A DNA stretch of 49,356 nt from JABMPO01 sp964539785 (GTDB lineage: Bacteria > Fidelibacterota > Marinisomatia > Marinisomatales > TCS56), in NCBI GenBank assembly GCA_964539785.1, contig CAZIJQ010000011.1, positions 1 to 49,356 of the forward strand, given 5' to 3'. A model generated the notes under the pieces. That model searched no databases and had not been told where the DNA came from. It saw only the letters and a list, made by a program, of their open reading frames with translations. Position numbers and translations under genes: made by a program. Positions 25,957 to 35,406 of the stretch are shown here, in pieces; the stretch's first letter is position 1, and each line of letters opens with the position of its first letter.

Positions 25957-27047
25957 AGATTGATAAAGTCAATTTATTATTGATTTACTTGTGCCTGAGT
26001 GCTTCACTCTGGAGTCAGGATATTATATATGAATCGCGCAGTACCGCTATCACACGGGCAATTGAAGAGGTTAGTCCGGCGGTTGCCAGTATCAGCGTTG
26101 TCCAAATTAAGGAATATTCTCGTTCTCCATTCATGCAGGATCCAATCTGGCAATATTTTTTCCCATATGATACCTATCGACAAAAAAGTAAAAGTTCAGG
26201 CTCCGGAGTAGTTATCAGTCCCGACGGTTATGTGTTGACAAACCACCATGTTGTTTCAAATGCCGCCATGATAAAGGTAACCCTCCCCGGGGGCAAACAA
26301 TACGATGCTGAGATTATCGGTGACGATCCGGTTTCCGATCTGGCTTTACTAAAACTGGATGGACGAAATTTCCCCTATACTCCCCTTGCGGATTCCGATC
26401 ACCTTCTGATTGGGGAATGGGTCATCGCTCTGGGAAATCCATTTGGCTTATTCGATGTCAGCAAACAGCCATCGGCAACAGTTGGTATAATCAGCGCTTT
26501 GCACATGGATTTCGGACAACAGGAATCAGGCCAGGTTTACCAGGACATGATTCAAACCGATGCCGCAATTAATGTTGGTAATAGCGGGGGACCGCTGGTT
26601 AACAGTGTAGGTGAAGTCATAGGTATTAATACTTTCATTTATACAGGTAATAATATGTCTCAGGGATCGGTAGGAATTGGTTTTGCAATACCGATTAACC
26701 GGGCTCGACGAATTGCTGAAGAACTTAAACAGTCTGGCCGAATTGATCGAAGTTTCGCTACGGGCCTGGAAATTCAAACTCTTGATAAACGAGTAGCAAA
26801 TTTACTGGATTTACCATTTACCAAAGGAGTCCTGATTTCTAAAATCGATGACGGAAGTGCGGCCGATGATGCTGGTTTGAAACCCGGCGATGTTATCCTA
26901 ACTCTGAATGGATATAAAGTCACTAAAAATGCTGACGTCTTTCAGATTTTCAGTGATAATGAATTAAGAGCTGGTGATAATATTAAAATGACTGTTTTCT
27001 CTAATGGTGAAAATAAAGAAATTACATTCAAATTGAGAAAATCCTGA
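25953..27047 (+). CDS. htrA: HtrA/Deg-family periplasmic serine protease, one PDZ domain
   Basis: A 364-residue trypsin-like protease for envelope quality control. A signal peptide (about 1-21) ends LWSQ, with cleavage probably before Gln22. The catalytic triad is His99 (LTNHHVV), Asp129 (SDLALL) and Ser211 (GNSGGPL). A single PDZ domain spans about 270-364 (GLEI, DAGLKPGDVILTLNG), as in DegS/DegQ-short forms rather than two-PDZ DegP. The TTG start overlaps the truA stop, with AAAGAGG seven bases upstream. Release from the membrane depends on whether the signal peptide is cut. Confidence 0.94.
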   Translation: MKIDKVNLLLIYLCLSASLWSQDIIYESRSTAITRAIEEVSPAVASISVVQIKEYSRSPFMQDPIWQYFFPYDTYRQKSKSSGSGVVISPDGYVLTNHHVVSNAAMIKVTLPGGKQYDAEIIGDDPVSDLALLKLDGRNFPYTPLADSDHLLIGEWVIALGNPFGLFDVSKQPSATVGIISALHMDFGQQESGQVYQDMIQTDAAINVGNSGGPLVNSVGEVIGINTFIYTGNNMSQGSVGIGFAIPINRARRIAEELKQSGRIDRSFATGLEIQTLDKRVANLLDLPFTKGVLISKIDDGSAADDAGLKPGDVILTLNGYKVTKNADVFQIFSDNELRAGDNIKMTVFSNGENKEITFKLRKS

Positions 27048-27048
27048 T

Positions 27049-27690
27049 ATGAGATTAGCCAAAGAAGGCAGTTCTATCGTCATTGGTACCTTCCTGGTAT
27101 TCGTTATTGCAAGTATGCTGTTTTTAGTCTATTCGATAGTCTGGGGTTATCTCGCTGGCGCTTGTTTTCTATTCTTAATCTTTTCACTGTATTTCTTCCG
27201 TGACCCGCAACGTAACTTACCCACCGGGGACCGAATCATTATTGCTCCAGCCGACGGAAAAATCGTTAGGATTATGAAAATCGACGATTCTGAAATTGGA
27301 AAAGGATCAACCTTGGTTTCAATTTTCCTGAATGTCTTTAATGTTCACGTAAATCGGATGCCGATTTCAGGTAAATTTGAAACTGTTGTTTACCATCCTG
27401 GGAAGTTTCTGGCAGCTTTTAATCATAAAGCCTCTGATGAAAACGAACGCACGGATATAATAATTAAATCAGATTTAATTACCCTGAGAATTAAACAAAT
27501 TGCAGGGATCATTGCTCGCCGAATCCTCTGCTATGCCGAAGCGGACCGAGCAATGATAATTGGTGATCGGTTGGGTTTTATACGATTTGGTTCCCGTACC
27601 GACCTGATATTACCACCGTCAATTAAATTAAAAGTTAAGCTCAATCAGAAAGTTACCGGCAATGAAACCATTATTGGAGAAATCGAATGA
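27049..27690 (+). CDS. psd: Phosphatidylserine decarboxylase
   Basis: A 213-residue short-type proenzyme making phosphatidylethanolamine. Two N-terminal membrane helices (about 9-50) precede the catalytic domain with APADGKIV, SIFLNVFNVHVNRMP and YHPGKFLAAFN. The self-cleavage site is Gly181-Ser182 in IRFGSRTDL, generating the pyruvoyl group at Ser182. It begins one base after htrA and overlaps pssA by four bases, so both steps of phosphatidylethanolamine synthesis are together. Confidence 0.96.
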   Translation: MRLAKEGSSIVIGTFLVFVIASMLFLVYSIVWGYLAGACFLFLIFSLYFFRDPQRNLPTGDRIIIAPADGKIVRIMKIDDSEIGKGSTLVSIFLNVFNVHVNRMPISGKFETVVYHPGKFLAAFNHKASDENERTDIIIKSDLITLRIKQIAGIIARRILCYAEADRAMIIGDRLGFIRFGSRTDLILPPSIKLKVKLNQKVTGNETIIGEIE

Positions 27691-28448
27691 AAACCAAACG
27701 CCATGAACGTGGCAGAATAAGTGTGGGAGTCATACCAAATATTTTTACTCTGATAAATTTGTTCCTCGGATTTGCCGCATTGATAATGCTAATGAAAGGC
27801 GATCCGATTAAGGCTAGTTGGATTATTCTATTTGCCATGGGTTTTGACGCAATTGACGGAAAGACCGCCCGGAAGTTGGGTGTCGACAGTAAGTTCGGCG
27901 TTGAGTTTGATTCTTTGGCTGATACGGTTTCGTTTTGTCTTGTGCCATCATTATTTCTCTACACCCTTTATGTTCAGGGATTACCAGTAATTATTGGAAT
28001 GCTTATTAGCTTTACTCCACTGATGTTTGGTACTATTCGTTTAGCTCGTTTTAATGTAATGCAGGAAGAACCAAAATCATATTATGAAGGCATAACAACA
28101 CCCCTGAATACCGTGATGATAGTCAGCTTTGTTTTATTTAATTATCAGATTAATGGTACTTATGGCGATCCAAGAATTGCCATATCAATGGCTGTTGCAT
28201 TGGGTTTTTTAATGATCAGCAGAGTGAGGATAGCGAAATTCCCTAACTTTACATTTAAAGGCGGGCGTTCCAACACATTACGCTTAGCCGGGATATTTAT
28301 TATTGTTGCTTCTATTATTATCTGGCAAGGACTGGTAATATTTCCACTATTTACTATATTTCTGTCATGGAGTGTATTAAACTGGATATTGAATCACAAT
28401 CGCTTCGATGAAAAAATAAATTTAAGCAGTATTAATAAAACGGAATAA
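27687..28448 (+). CDS. pssA: CDP-diacylglycerol-serine O-phosphatidyltransferase
   Basis: A 253-residue membrane enzyme of the CDP-alcohol phosphotransferase family. The full active-site pattern D-x2-D-G-x2-A-R-x8-G-x3-D-x3-D is visible from Asp54 to Asp79 (FDAIDGKTAR, then VEFDSLAD). About seven hydrophobic segments follow the family plan. It supplies phosphatidylserine to the decarboxylase encoded just upstream with a four-base overlap. Confidence 0.95.
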   Translation: MKTKRHERGRISVGVIPNIFTLINLFLGFAALIMLMKGDPIKASWIILFAMGFDAIDGKTARKLGVDSKFGVEFDSLADTVSFCLVPSLFLYTLYVQGLPVIIGMLISFTPLMFGTIRLARFNVMQEEPKSYYEGITTPLNTVMIVSFVLFNYQINGTYGDPRIAISMAVALGFLMISRVRIAKFPNFTFKGGRSNTLRLAGIFIIVASIIIWQGLVIFPLFTIFLSWSVLNWILNHNRFDEKINLSSINKTE

Positions 28449-28463
28449 TCATTGGCATAATCT

Positions 28464-28751
28464 ATGAATAAACGTTCGATTGCAATTATTTCCCTGGTTC
28501 TAATAATCGGTGCCATGATTGGCTCGCTGCTGGGTCAGTTACTGGGCCTGATACTTCCCGAAGGCGTGGTGAAAGGTTTCTTTCTAACCGGAGTAACTTT
28601 TGATCTGGCAGGGATGGTTGGGAATGAAACAGGGGTTATAACCCTGAATTTGATTATACTGAAACTAAGTTTTGGCCTGAGCTTGTTTTTTAATTTTTGC
28701 AGTTTGATCGGTCTGGTTACTGCTTATTATTTTTTGCGCTACTTGCGATAA
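28464..28751 (+). CDS. Small membrane protein, DUF4321-like
   Basis: A 95-residue protein with two hydrophobic segments (about 6-32 and 58-92) flanking GVVKGFFLTGVTFDLAG. The pattern, including the G-x-x-x-G-rich first helix, resembles DUF4321 proteins, whose function is not known. It begins 15 bases after pssA. Its last 87 bases overlap the 3' end of the phosphatase gene on the opposite strand. Confidence 0.65.
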   Translation: MNKRSIAIISLVLIIGAMIGSLLGQLLGLILPEGVVKGFFLTGVTFDLAGMVGNETGVITLNLIILKLSFGLSLFFNFCSLIGLVTAYYFLRYLR

Positions 28752-29450
28752 TCTGGGATTTACTGATCTAAATCGATCACCAATATTTTCAGTTTGTTGA
28801 TTAACAATTGCGATCATTTCAGCAGGAGTATCGATTATATACCCGGCTCCAGCACTACGTAATTCCGATACCGATCTAAATCCCCAACTTACACCAACAG
28901 CAATCATACCGGCAGCTTGGGCAGTCAGAATATCGATATTAGAATCCCCCACAAAAAAAATTTTGTTACAGGCTATTCCCAGTTGATTGGCAAGTTTTAC
29001 AGCCTTGTCGGGGGCAGGTTTGCGAGGGTAATTGGGACTTGCGCCGGCAATCTCTTCAAAATGCCAATTGGATAAATAATGTTCGGCAAATTGGATTGTA
29101 AAATTATGAGGTTTATTCGATAGAATAGCCAGCGGGATATCCAGGCCATTGAATTGGGATAGCATTTCCCCGATCCCTGGGTACAGTTTACCGTGCTGAC
29201 GCCAGGTTCGGGAATATTCCGCGCTCAATTTTGTTAATACCACATCAAGATAATCCTCATGACGAAAATCGGCTGGTATAGCCCGGGAAAGCAACTGGTC
29301 AATCCCGTAACCTACGAATTGTTGATAATTCTGGATCGGGTGAACCGGATGTCCTTCCAGCTTCAGGATGTTATTTGTTGCCTGGGCAATCCCGCTCAGG
29401 GAGTCCACCAGCGTTCCATCCATATCGAAAATTATTGCATTTTCAGGCAT
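28665..29450 (-). CDS. gph: HAD-family phosphoglycolate phosphatase-like hydrolase
   Basis: A 261-residue HAD phosphatase: nucleophile Asp9 and Asp11 in IIFDMDGTLVDS, motif II LAILSNKP, motif III lysine in YPRKPAPDK, and motif IV GDSNIDI. This is the Gph/PGP type with an alpha-helical cap, removing phosphate from 2-phosphoglycolate or related compounds. The HAD core ends near residue 218. A further 43 polar residues rich in Gln, Lys and Ser follow, and the last 28 of them are encoded in the overlap with the small membrane protein gene. The tail probably arose by loss of an earlier stop. Confidence 0.88.
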   Translation of the reverse strand: MPENAIIFDMDGTLVDSLSGIAQATNNILKLEGHPVHPIQNYQQFVGYGIDQLLSRAIPADFRHEDYLDVVLTKLSAEYSRTWRQHGKLYPGIGEMLSQFNGLDIPLAILSNKPHNFTIQFAEHYLSNWHFEEIAGASPNYPRKPAPDKAVKLANQLGIACNKIFFVGDSNIDILTAQAAGMIAVGVSWGFRSVSELRSAGAGYIIDTPAEMIAIVNQQTENIGDRFRSVNPRLSQVAQKIISSNQTDQTAKIKKQAQAKT

Positions 29451-29606
29451 ATTTTATTGCGTATCAATCTATTTTAAGGATCAAATATCAGTATTAACCG
29501 TTATCATCTCATAATATTGTGTTGATGTTGTAAATTTTCAGGGCAAATCTACATATTTAGTGGTAATTTGTCGAATAATGACTAAAAATATTCGGAGATC
29601 TTATTA

Positions 29607-29837
29607 ATGGCAAATCATGAAATTCTTCTAGCCGGGATGCCTGGTGGATGGGAATTAATTGTAATTTTTCTGGTGATATTATTATTATTTGGCGCTAAGC
29701 GCCTGCCGGAACTGGCTCGGGGATTGGGACAAAGTATCCGAGAGTTCAAGGGTGCTGTTGATGGTGTTCAAAAAGAGATTCAAGATGCAACCGATGAGGA
29801 ACCAGCACCGCCCAAAAAAGAGGAAGAGAAAAAGTAA
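29607..29837 (+). CDS. tatA: Twin-arginine translocase subunit TatA/E
   Basis: A 76-residue protein with one membrane helix (about 14-29, GGWELIVIFLVILLLF), the hinge FGAKRLPELARGLGQSIREFK forming the amphipathic helix, and an acidic then Lys-rich tail. It forms the channel of the Tat pathway for folded proteins. CGGAGA precedes the ATG. tatC is not adjacent. It is divergent from the phosphatase, and 230 bases of non-coding DNA separate it from batA. Confidence 0.95.
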   Translation: MANHEILLAGMPGGWELIVIFLVILLLFGAKRLPELARGLGQSIREFKGAVDGVQKEIQDATDEEPAPPKKEEEKK

Positions 29838-29951
29838 TATCCGATTAATTCAGCGGTCTGCTTAAATATCAAATTAAAGCGGTCACAGATTCTACTTTTC
29901 TCCTTAATTAAACCAACTCTCTATACAGAAAATCCGGGAATGTGATTCGAA

Positions 29952-29972
29952 ACTATTATTTATTTTAATAGT
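29952..29972. promoter_or_regulatory. AT-rich inverted repeat upstream of batA
   Basis: ACTATTA (29952-29958) and TAATAGT (29966-29972) form a perfect seven-base inverted repeat with a seven-base centre, 96 bases before batA. It may be an operator for the bat locus; in such AT-rich DNA chance is a serious alternative. Confidence 0.22.
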
Positions 29973-30067
29973 ATATGGTTTTAAATAAAATGATTGTCCG
30001 ATTATTATTTTGTATTTAATTCTGATGGAAAAATAATTAAGTAACAAGCCAGCCTATTGTCGATAAA

Positions 30068-31060
30068 ATGATAAAATTTGCCCATCCGTTAGTATTAATC
30101 CTGTTATTATTATTGCCCGGCTTGGTTTGGTGGTTTCAGCGTTATGGTAAGAATAACGAAGGTAGCTTGCGGATACCCTCAGCTCATTTATTTGAAAAAC
30201 AATTCCGGCGCCGCGGTAGGATTAAAGCACAAATCTTACGATGGTTACAATTAGCGGTTATCTTATTGCTGATTATCGGGCTGGCTCGCCCCAGGATAGT
30301 AGATTCCCTGAGCGAAACCAAAGTTGAAGTAATCGATATCGTGCTGGTAATTGATATTAGTAGTAGTATGCTTGCCCAGGATTTCCAACCCAATCGTCTG
30401 GAAGCTGTAAAAGCCACCGCCAATGATTTTATTGTCAATCGCGGGGCGGATAGAATTGGAATATTAGTATTCGCCAAGGAAACATTTGTGCAATGCCCAC
30501 TAACGGTTGATAAAGATGTTTTAAAATCCCTGCTGACGGAAATTGTGGTTGCGGAAAAGGCCTACGATGGGACGGCTATCGGGATGGCAATTGCCAATGG
30601 TGCTAATAGACTTCGAAATAGTGCGGCCAAAACTAAGATAATGATATTACTGTCAGACGGCAGCAACAATGCCGGGGAACTTGATCCGGTAACTGCAGCA
30701 GATATGGCTAACCAGTTTGGTATTAAAATCTATACTGTTGGAGCAGGGCGAAAAGGAACCGCACCCTATCCAGTGAATGATCCCTTATTTGGACAACGAG
30801 TTATGCAGGTTGAAGTGGATATGGATGAGCCAACATTGAAAGCGATTGCCGCGGCAACTGGCGGGCAATACTTCCGGGCTGAAAATGAAGCGGCATTAGC
30901 TGAGATTTACCAGCAGATTGATCAATTGGAGCGAACGGAAATCCAGATTAAAGAATATACCGAATATCATGAGCTGTTTGGCTGGTTGCTGCTGCCGGCA
31001 TTTATCCTTGGATTGGGATATGAAGCACTCGATCGTGCTATTTTCAGGACTCGAACATGA
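30068..31060 (+). CDS. batA: BatA, membrane-anchored von Willebrand A protein
   Basis: A 330-residue protein with helices at about 7-23, 58-72 and 306-321 around a VWA domain. The MIDAS residues are Asp96, Ser98 and Ser100 (VIDISSSM), Thr169 (YDGTA) and Asp197 (LLSDGS), so metal binding looks intact. Bat proteins support aerotolerance or envelope stress resistance in Bacteroides and spirochaetes, probably as a membrane complex. It is first gene of batABCDE and overlaps batB by four bases. The MoxR ATPase and DUF58 genes that usually lead this operon are absent upstream, where tatA lies instead. Confidence 0.93.
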   Translation: MIKFAHPLVLILLLLLPGLVWWFQRYGKNNEGSLRIPSAHLFEKQFRRRGRIKAQILRWLQLAVILLLIIGLARPRIVDSLSETKVEVIDIVLVIDISSSMLAQDFQPNRLEAVKATANDFIVNRGADRIGILVFAKETFVQCPLTVDKDVLKSLLTEIVVAEKAYDGTAIGMAIANGANRLRNSAAKTKIMILLSDGSNNAGELDPVTAADMANQFGIKIYTVGAGRKGTAPYPVNDPLFGQRVMQVEVDMDEPTLKAIAAATGGQYFRAENEAALAEIYQQIDQLERTEIQIKEYTEYHELFGWLLLPAFILGLGYEALDRAIFRTRT

Positions 31061-32085
31061 TTGATTTTCGCTATCCGGCAATGCTCTACTTTTATTTACC
31101 AGTAGGTATTCTGTGGATAATTTGGTTTTTAAGAAATCGAAAATCAAATAAACTGTTTACAGACAGCAATCAAGCACTGGAATACAATTTATTCGGTCGC
31201 CTCAATCGTGACCGGTTAGTATGGAAAAAACGTTTACAACTATTTGGACTGATTTTTTTATTGTTTGCGGCAGCGGGACCCCAGATTGGGACTAGATTAA
31301 AACCGATTGAGCGCAAAGGGGTTGATTTGGTATTTGCCATTGATGTATCGGTAAGCATGGATGCTGAAGACGTTAAACCAAGCAGAATCGAAAAAGCAAA
31401 ATTTGAAATTTCGCAGATGATCAAGCATTTATCCGGTGATCGCGTTGGCTTGATTGTATTCGCTGGTTCCAGCAATCTGTATCTACCTTTAACCAGTGAT
31501 TATGAAGCTGCGCTCCTGTTCCTGGATGCTATTGACACACGCATGATTCCAACTCAGGGGACCGACTTAAGTACTGCATTGCGCACAGCACTGAGTGCAT
31601 TTCCAGAGGAGAGCGAAAAATATAAAGTACTAACGTTAGTCTCTGATGGGGAAGATCATGAAGGTGAAGCCATCAAGGTTGCAGCGGATGCAGCCCAGGT
31701 TGGTATTGTGATTAATACCGTTGGTGTGGGAACGGGTGGGGGATCACTGATCCCGATTAAATCAAAAGACGGGCAGACTGATGATTATAAGCGTGACCGA
31801 CAGGGAAGACTGATTACATCTGTTTTGAATGAAAGAATATTGCAGGAGATCGCCCATGCTGGCAGCGGAATACATGTCAAGTTCGATAATCGGTTTGCAA
31901 ATTATCGCGAATTACTGGCAGATATCAACAGTATGGAAAAACGTACCATAAAAACCCATGAATATTCGCAATTTGAGGATCGTTACCAGCTATTCACAGT
32001 TTTTGCACTGCTATTTTTTTTCACCGCATTTATAATGCCTACGAGACGCAAACAAGAAGAAACCTGGCGAGGAAGAATTGTATAA
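31057..32085 (+). CDS. batB: BatB, membrane-anchored von Willebrand A protein
   Basis: A 342-residue paralog of BatA with N-terminal helices (about 9-25 and 62-74), a VWA domain with Asp96, Ser98 and Ser100 (AIDVSVSM), Thr in QGTDLS and Asp in LVSDGEDHEGE, and a C-terminal helix (about 312-328). The SDGEDHEGEA block is characteristic of BatB. It overlaps batA by four bases and batC by eight. Confidence 0.93.
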   Translation: MIDFRYPAMLYFYLPVGILWIIWFLRNRKSNKLFTDSNQALEYNLFGRLNRDRLVWKKRLQLFGLIFLLFAAAGPQIGTRLKPIERKGVDLVFAIDVSVSMDAEDVKPSRIEKAKFEISQMIKHLSGDRVGLIVFAGSSNLYLPLTSDYEAALLFLDAIDTRMIPTQGTDLSTALRTALSAFPEESEKYKVLTLVSDGEDHEGEAIKVAADAAQVGIVINTVGVGTGGGSLIPIKSKDGQTDDYKRDRQGRLITSVLNERILQEIAHAGSGIHVKFDNRFANYRELLADINSMEKRTIKTHEYSQFEDRYQLFTVFALLFFFTAFIMPTRRKQEETWRGRIV

Positions 32086-32830
32086 AATAATTACCAGTAT
32101 TATAGTTTTAAGCATCACGGTTAACTGGCTTTTTGCTATTGATAAGGGAAACCGCTATTACTGGCAGGAGGATTTCGAAAACGCTCGTGCTTACTACGAA
32201 GCGGTTCTGGAAAAATCACCGGACAACCCGGAAGCCCAATTCGGATTAGGAGCTACGGCCTATAAACAACAGGATCTGGAGGCTGCCCGGAAAGCGTTTG
32301 AACAGGCCTTGGGCAGCGACGAAGCAAAATTGAAATCTAAAGCCTATTATAATATGGGTAATACTCTTTATCAGGAACAGAGGCAGGAAGAAAGTCTGGC
32401 CTTTTTCAAAAAAGCGATCGAATTGGATCCGGATGATGTTGATGCCAAGTACAATTATGAGATGTTGCGTCAGCAATTAGAGCAGCAACAGCAGCAAAAT
32501 AATCAACAGGATAAAGATCAGCAGAAATCTGACCAGGAACAGGATGATCAGCAATCTCAGGGTGATCAACAGGAGGATCAGGAATCGCAGCAAAAAGACC
32601 AGTCAGAAGAGCAGCAAGCGGAAGAAAATCAGCAAAAACAGCAGTCAGACTCAGAAGAAAAAGAATCGGAGCAAGCTGAAGCCCAGCAATCGGAAATGAA
32701 GGAGGATGAGGAATCAGTAGACAAGCAAAGCGCCCGTGCGATGCTGGATGCATTAAAAGATGATGATCAAATTTATATGAAAAAACAAATGGCACGAGCA
32801 AAATCGAAAAAATTGGAAAAAGATTGGTAA
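32078..32830 (+). CDS. batC: BatC, TPR protein with Gln/Glu/Asp-rich linker
   Basis: A 250-residue exported protein: signal sequence (about 1-20), TPR repeats at about 24-130 (NPEAQFGLGATAYKQQDLEA, KAYYNMGNTLYQEQ), then about 85 low-complexity residues dominated by Gln, Glu, Asp and Ser, ending in RAMLDALKDDDQIY and a terminal EKDW typical of BatC. The TTG start has GAGGA close upstream and overlaps batB. The repetitive linker is prone to length change and explains spurious long antisense frames here. Confidence 0.9.
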   Translation: MYKIITSIIVLSITVNWLFAIDKGNRYYWQEDFENARAYYEAVLEKSPDNPEAQFGLGATAYKQQDLEAARKAFEQALGSDEAKLKSKAYYNMGNTLYQEQRQEESLAFFKKAIELDPDDVDAKYNYEMLRQQLEQQQQQNNQQDKDQQKSDQEQDDQQSQGDQQEDQESQQKDQSEEQQAEENQQKQQSDSEEKESEQAEAQQSEMKEDEESVDKQSARAMLDALKDDDQIYMKKQMARAKSKKLEKDW

Positions 32831-32890
32831 TCAAAAAATACAATTTTAATGAATTACCATTTGGAATAATGGGATTTATCCAATTATAAT

Positions 32891-34657
32891 ATGCTAGACA
32901 TGCAAAAGAGAAATCACCATAAAATTCATCCGGCTTTATTAATACTAATTTTATGGATCCCAGTGTTAATCCGGGGAGAAATTGTTATTAAGGCAACTGT
33001 AGATGCCGATCGATTATTACCAAATGAGACGTTTACCTATCGAATTGAAACATCCGGTAGCGATGAGTTTCCCGCGATCGACATTTCACCAGCGTTAAAT
33101 AATTTTAATCTTATCAGCGGTCCCGGACAACAGACCAATTTCCAATGGATCAACGGTAAAATGTCGGGCACGCGTACCCTGACTTGGACATTTAACCCTA
33201 AAAAAACCGGGAAGTTGGTATTCCCGAGTTTGTCGGCGCAGATTGGTCGTAAAATATTCAAGACTCAGCCAATTAGTATTCAGGTTGCCGATGCCCGTAG
33301 CAATACTATTTCAACTGGCAGCGCGGAAGATCTTTACTTGGTCGTAGAACCGGATAAAAAGCAGGCTTATCCGGGTGAACAAATGACAATCACCTATAAA
33401 TTGTACACAAAAGTTAGCCTGAGAGGGATAGAGTATATCGCGCGACCAAAAACAATTGGTTTCTGGAGGGATGACCTCTATTCCCCGTCTCAACCGCAAT
33501 TCCGTGATGTTACAATTGATGGAGTGCGCTACAAGGTTGCTACCTTGTATAAAGCAGCGCTATTTCCGACTAAATCCGGACAAATAAAAATAACACCAAT
33601 GGTAGTGAAATGTCAGGTAGAGGTCAAGAGTAGTAGGCAGTCGCGCCGATCGCTATTTGATGATTTTTTCGCTGATCCGTTTGCAGCACGAACCATTACT
33701 AAAGTCATCCAGACCGATACAGTCGTAATCGATATCAAATCCTTTCCAAAACCGCAGCCTCAGAATTTTAGCGGAGCCGTCGGGAACTTCCAACTGGAAG
33801 CAAAAATCGATCGACGTAAGGTGAAAACCCATGAAGCTGTTGCATTCAAACTAATTCTAAAGGGGACTGGAAATCTTAACTTGTTTGAGTTTCCTGATCC
33901 GGAATTTCCCACCGATCTGGAAGTATTTCCACCTACGTCTGAATATAAAAAAGATCCTTTCAGAGATGATATCTCCGGTACAATCACTCGGGAGTATATT
34001 CTTATACCGCGAGCAGTCGGTCAATTTGATTTACCGCAAATTGTATTTCCTTTTTTCAATCCGAAAACTAGAAAATGGCATTCCATTAAGACCAGACCCA
34101 TAACTATTTCGGTTGAGAGCAATCGTGATGCATTGATTGAAAATACCAATCTGACCAAGGAAGAGGTTACCTTATTAAGCAAGGATATACGATATATCAA
34201 AACGGGGATACCCCGCTGGTATTCTACCGGTCGCGGGTCTTTATCTTTCATGATTATTATTTTTTATCTACTTGCAATTGGTTTAGTTCTGACACCGGGC
34301 GCAATCAAAAACTTTAACAATTACAACGAATCAACTTTTGGAATCAGACGTTCGGGAAGAGCCCTTAAAATTGCACTTGGAAAGCTTGACCAAATTGATG
34401 ATAATGTCCACGCACAAATTACCGGTATCGCCTATCACTATTTGCAGGATAAGCTCAATTTAAAATCACCTAACCTCGCTCCTGATACCGTTAATACTAT
34501 TTTAGCTGAAAGGATATCAGCCAACTTGCTGGATTGTTTACACACCTTACTGGTCAATTGTGATGCTGCACGTTATGCTCCTGGTTCGGTTAAGCACGAT
34601 GATGATATTTTGACCGAAGCCCGGTCGATTATCATGTCATTGGACAGTGAATTATGA
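32891..34657 (+). CDS. batD: BatD, large exported beta-rich protein
   Basis: A 588-residue protein with a signal peptide (about 12-28), a large periplasmic part built of immunoglobulin-like segments (IKATVDADRLLPNETFTYRI, DLYLVVEPDKKQAYPGEQMT), a membrane helix (about 450-467) and a cytoplasmic C-terminal domain. Oxygen-tolerance protein BatD (PF13584) matches this layout. It follows batC after 60 bases and overlaps batE by four bases. Confidence 0.92.
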   Translation: MLDMQKRNHHKIHPALLILILWIPVLIRGEIVIKATVDADRLLPNETFTYRIETSGSDEFPAIDISPALNNFNLISGPGQQTNFQWINGKMSGTRTLTWTFNPKKTGKLVFPSLSAQIGRKIFKTQPISIQVADARSNTISTGSAEDLYLVVEPDKKQAYPGEQMTITYKLYTKVSLRGIEYIARPKTIGFWRDDLYSPSQPQFRDVTIDGVRYKVATLYKAALFPTKSGQIKITPMVVKCQVEVKSSRQSRRSLFDDFFADPFAARTITKVIQTDTVVIDIKSFPKPQPQNFSGAVGNFQLEAKIDRRKVKTHEAVAFKLILKGTGNLNLFEFPDPEFPTDLEVFPPTSEYKKDPFRDDISGTITREYILIPRAVGQFDLPQIVFPFFNPKTRKWHSIKTRPITISVESNRDALIENTNLTKEEVTLLSKDIRYIKTGIPRWYSTGRGSLSFMIIIFYLLAIGLVLTPGAIKNFNNYNESTFGIRRSGRALKIALGKLDQIDDNVHAQITGIAYHYLQDKLNLKSPNLAPDTVNTILAERISANLLDCLHTLLVNCDAARYAPGSVKHDDDILTEARSIIMSLDSEL

Positions 34658-35406
34658 AGCGGATGCTGCTGATTACGATAGTTATTGCCTGTTCTGGGCA
34701 ATTGGCAGGCCAGCAGATACCGGATAGTCTATGGATCCGGGGTAATCAAGCAGTCGGGAATAAACAATACGATCAGGCTACTGTCGCCTACGAACAGATT
34801 TTGCGTCAGGGGTATGAACATGAAACTCTTTATTTCAATTTGGGAAATGTCTATTATCGATCGGGTAAATTGGGATTGGCAATCTGGGCCTATGAAAAAG
34901 GTCTGCAATTTGCGCCTAACAATACCGATTTAAAATACAACCGCGATGTTGCTAAAGCCGGTATAAAGGACCGCATTGAAATTCCGGAAGGTTTCCTGCT
35001 GCTGGATTTGTATCGTGCTTTAAAAAAGTCATTTACACTGCGAGGTATATTGTTCGCCAGTAGTCTATTATTATTGCTTGCCGCAGGAATTTATAGTACC
35101 CAGAAATTACGTTTTGGCATAACGCCGGTTTTATCAATTATCAGAAATAGCCTGTTATTCTTTTCCATATTATTGCATTTGGTATATCTGGACAAGTCAC
35201 TGGAATTATCTGATAGACAGGAAGGTATAATCACAACAGCAGTAACTGAAGCCCGCTCAACTCCATCAGGTTTGGGGAAAATCCTGTTTCGTGTTCACGA
35301 AGGATTGAAAGTAGAGCTAACTCAGACTCAGGATGACTGGGTGGAAATCATTCTTCTCGATGGCAAGAAAGGATGGGTATATTCAGGAGCCATGAGGACA
35401 TTGTGA
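34654..35406 (+). CDS. batE: BatE, TPR and SH3-domain protein
   Basis: A 250-residue protein with a signal peptide (ending near LAGQ), TPR units at about 27-105 (LWIRGNQAVGNKQYDQA, TLYFNLGNVYYRSGKLGLAI), two membrane helices (about 128-146 and 163-182) and a bacterial SH3 domain at about 192-250 (LKVELTQTQDDWVEIILLDG, KGWVYSGAMRTL). This combination defines BatE. Its start overlaps batD, and its stop overlaps the GTG of the SPOR gene. Confidence 0.9.
   Translation: MKRMLLITIVIACSGQLAGQQIPDSLWIRGNQAVGNKQYDQATVAYEQILRQGYEHETLYFNLGNVYYRSGKLGLAIWAYEKGLQFAPNNTDLKYNRDVAKAGIKDRIEIPEGFLLLDLYRALKKSFTLRGILFASSLLLLLAAGIYSTQKLRFGITPVLSIIRNSLLFFSILLHLVYLDKSLELSDRQEGIITTAVTEARSTPSGLGKILFRVHEGLKVELTQTQDDWVEIILLDGKKGWVYSGAMRTL

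Noticed and set aside
32406..32843. A 145-residue open frame on the - strand
   Set aside because: Antisense to the Gln/Glu-rich linker of batC; low-complexity DNA without stops on the other strand.
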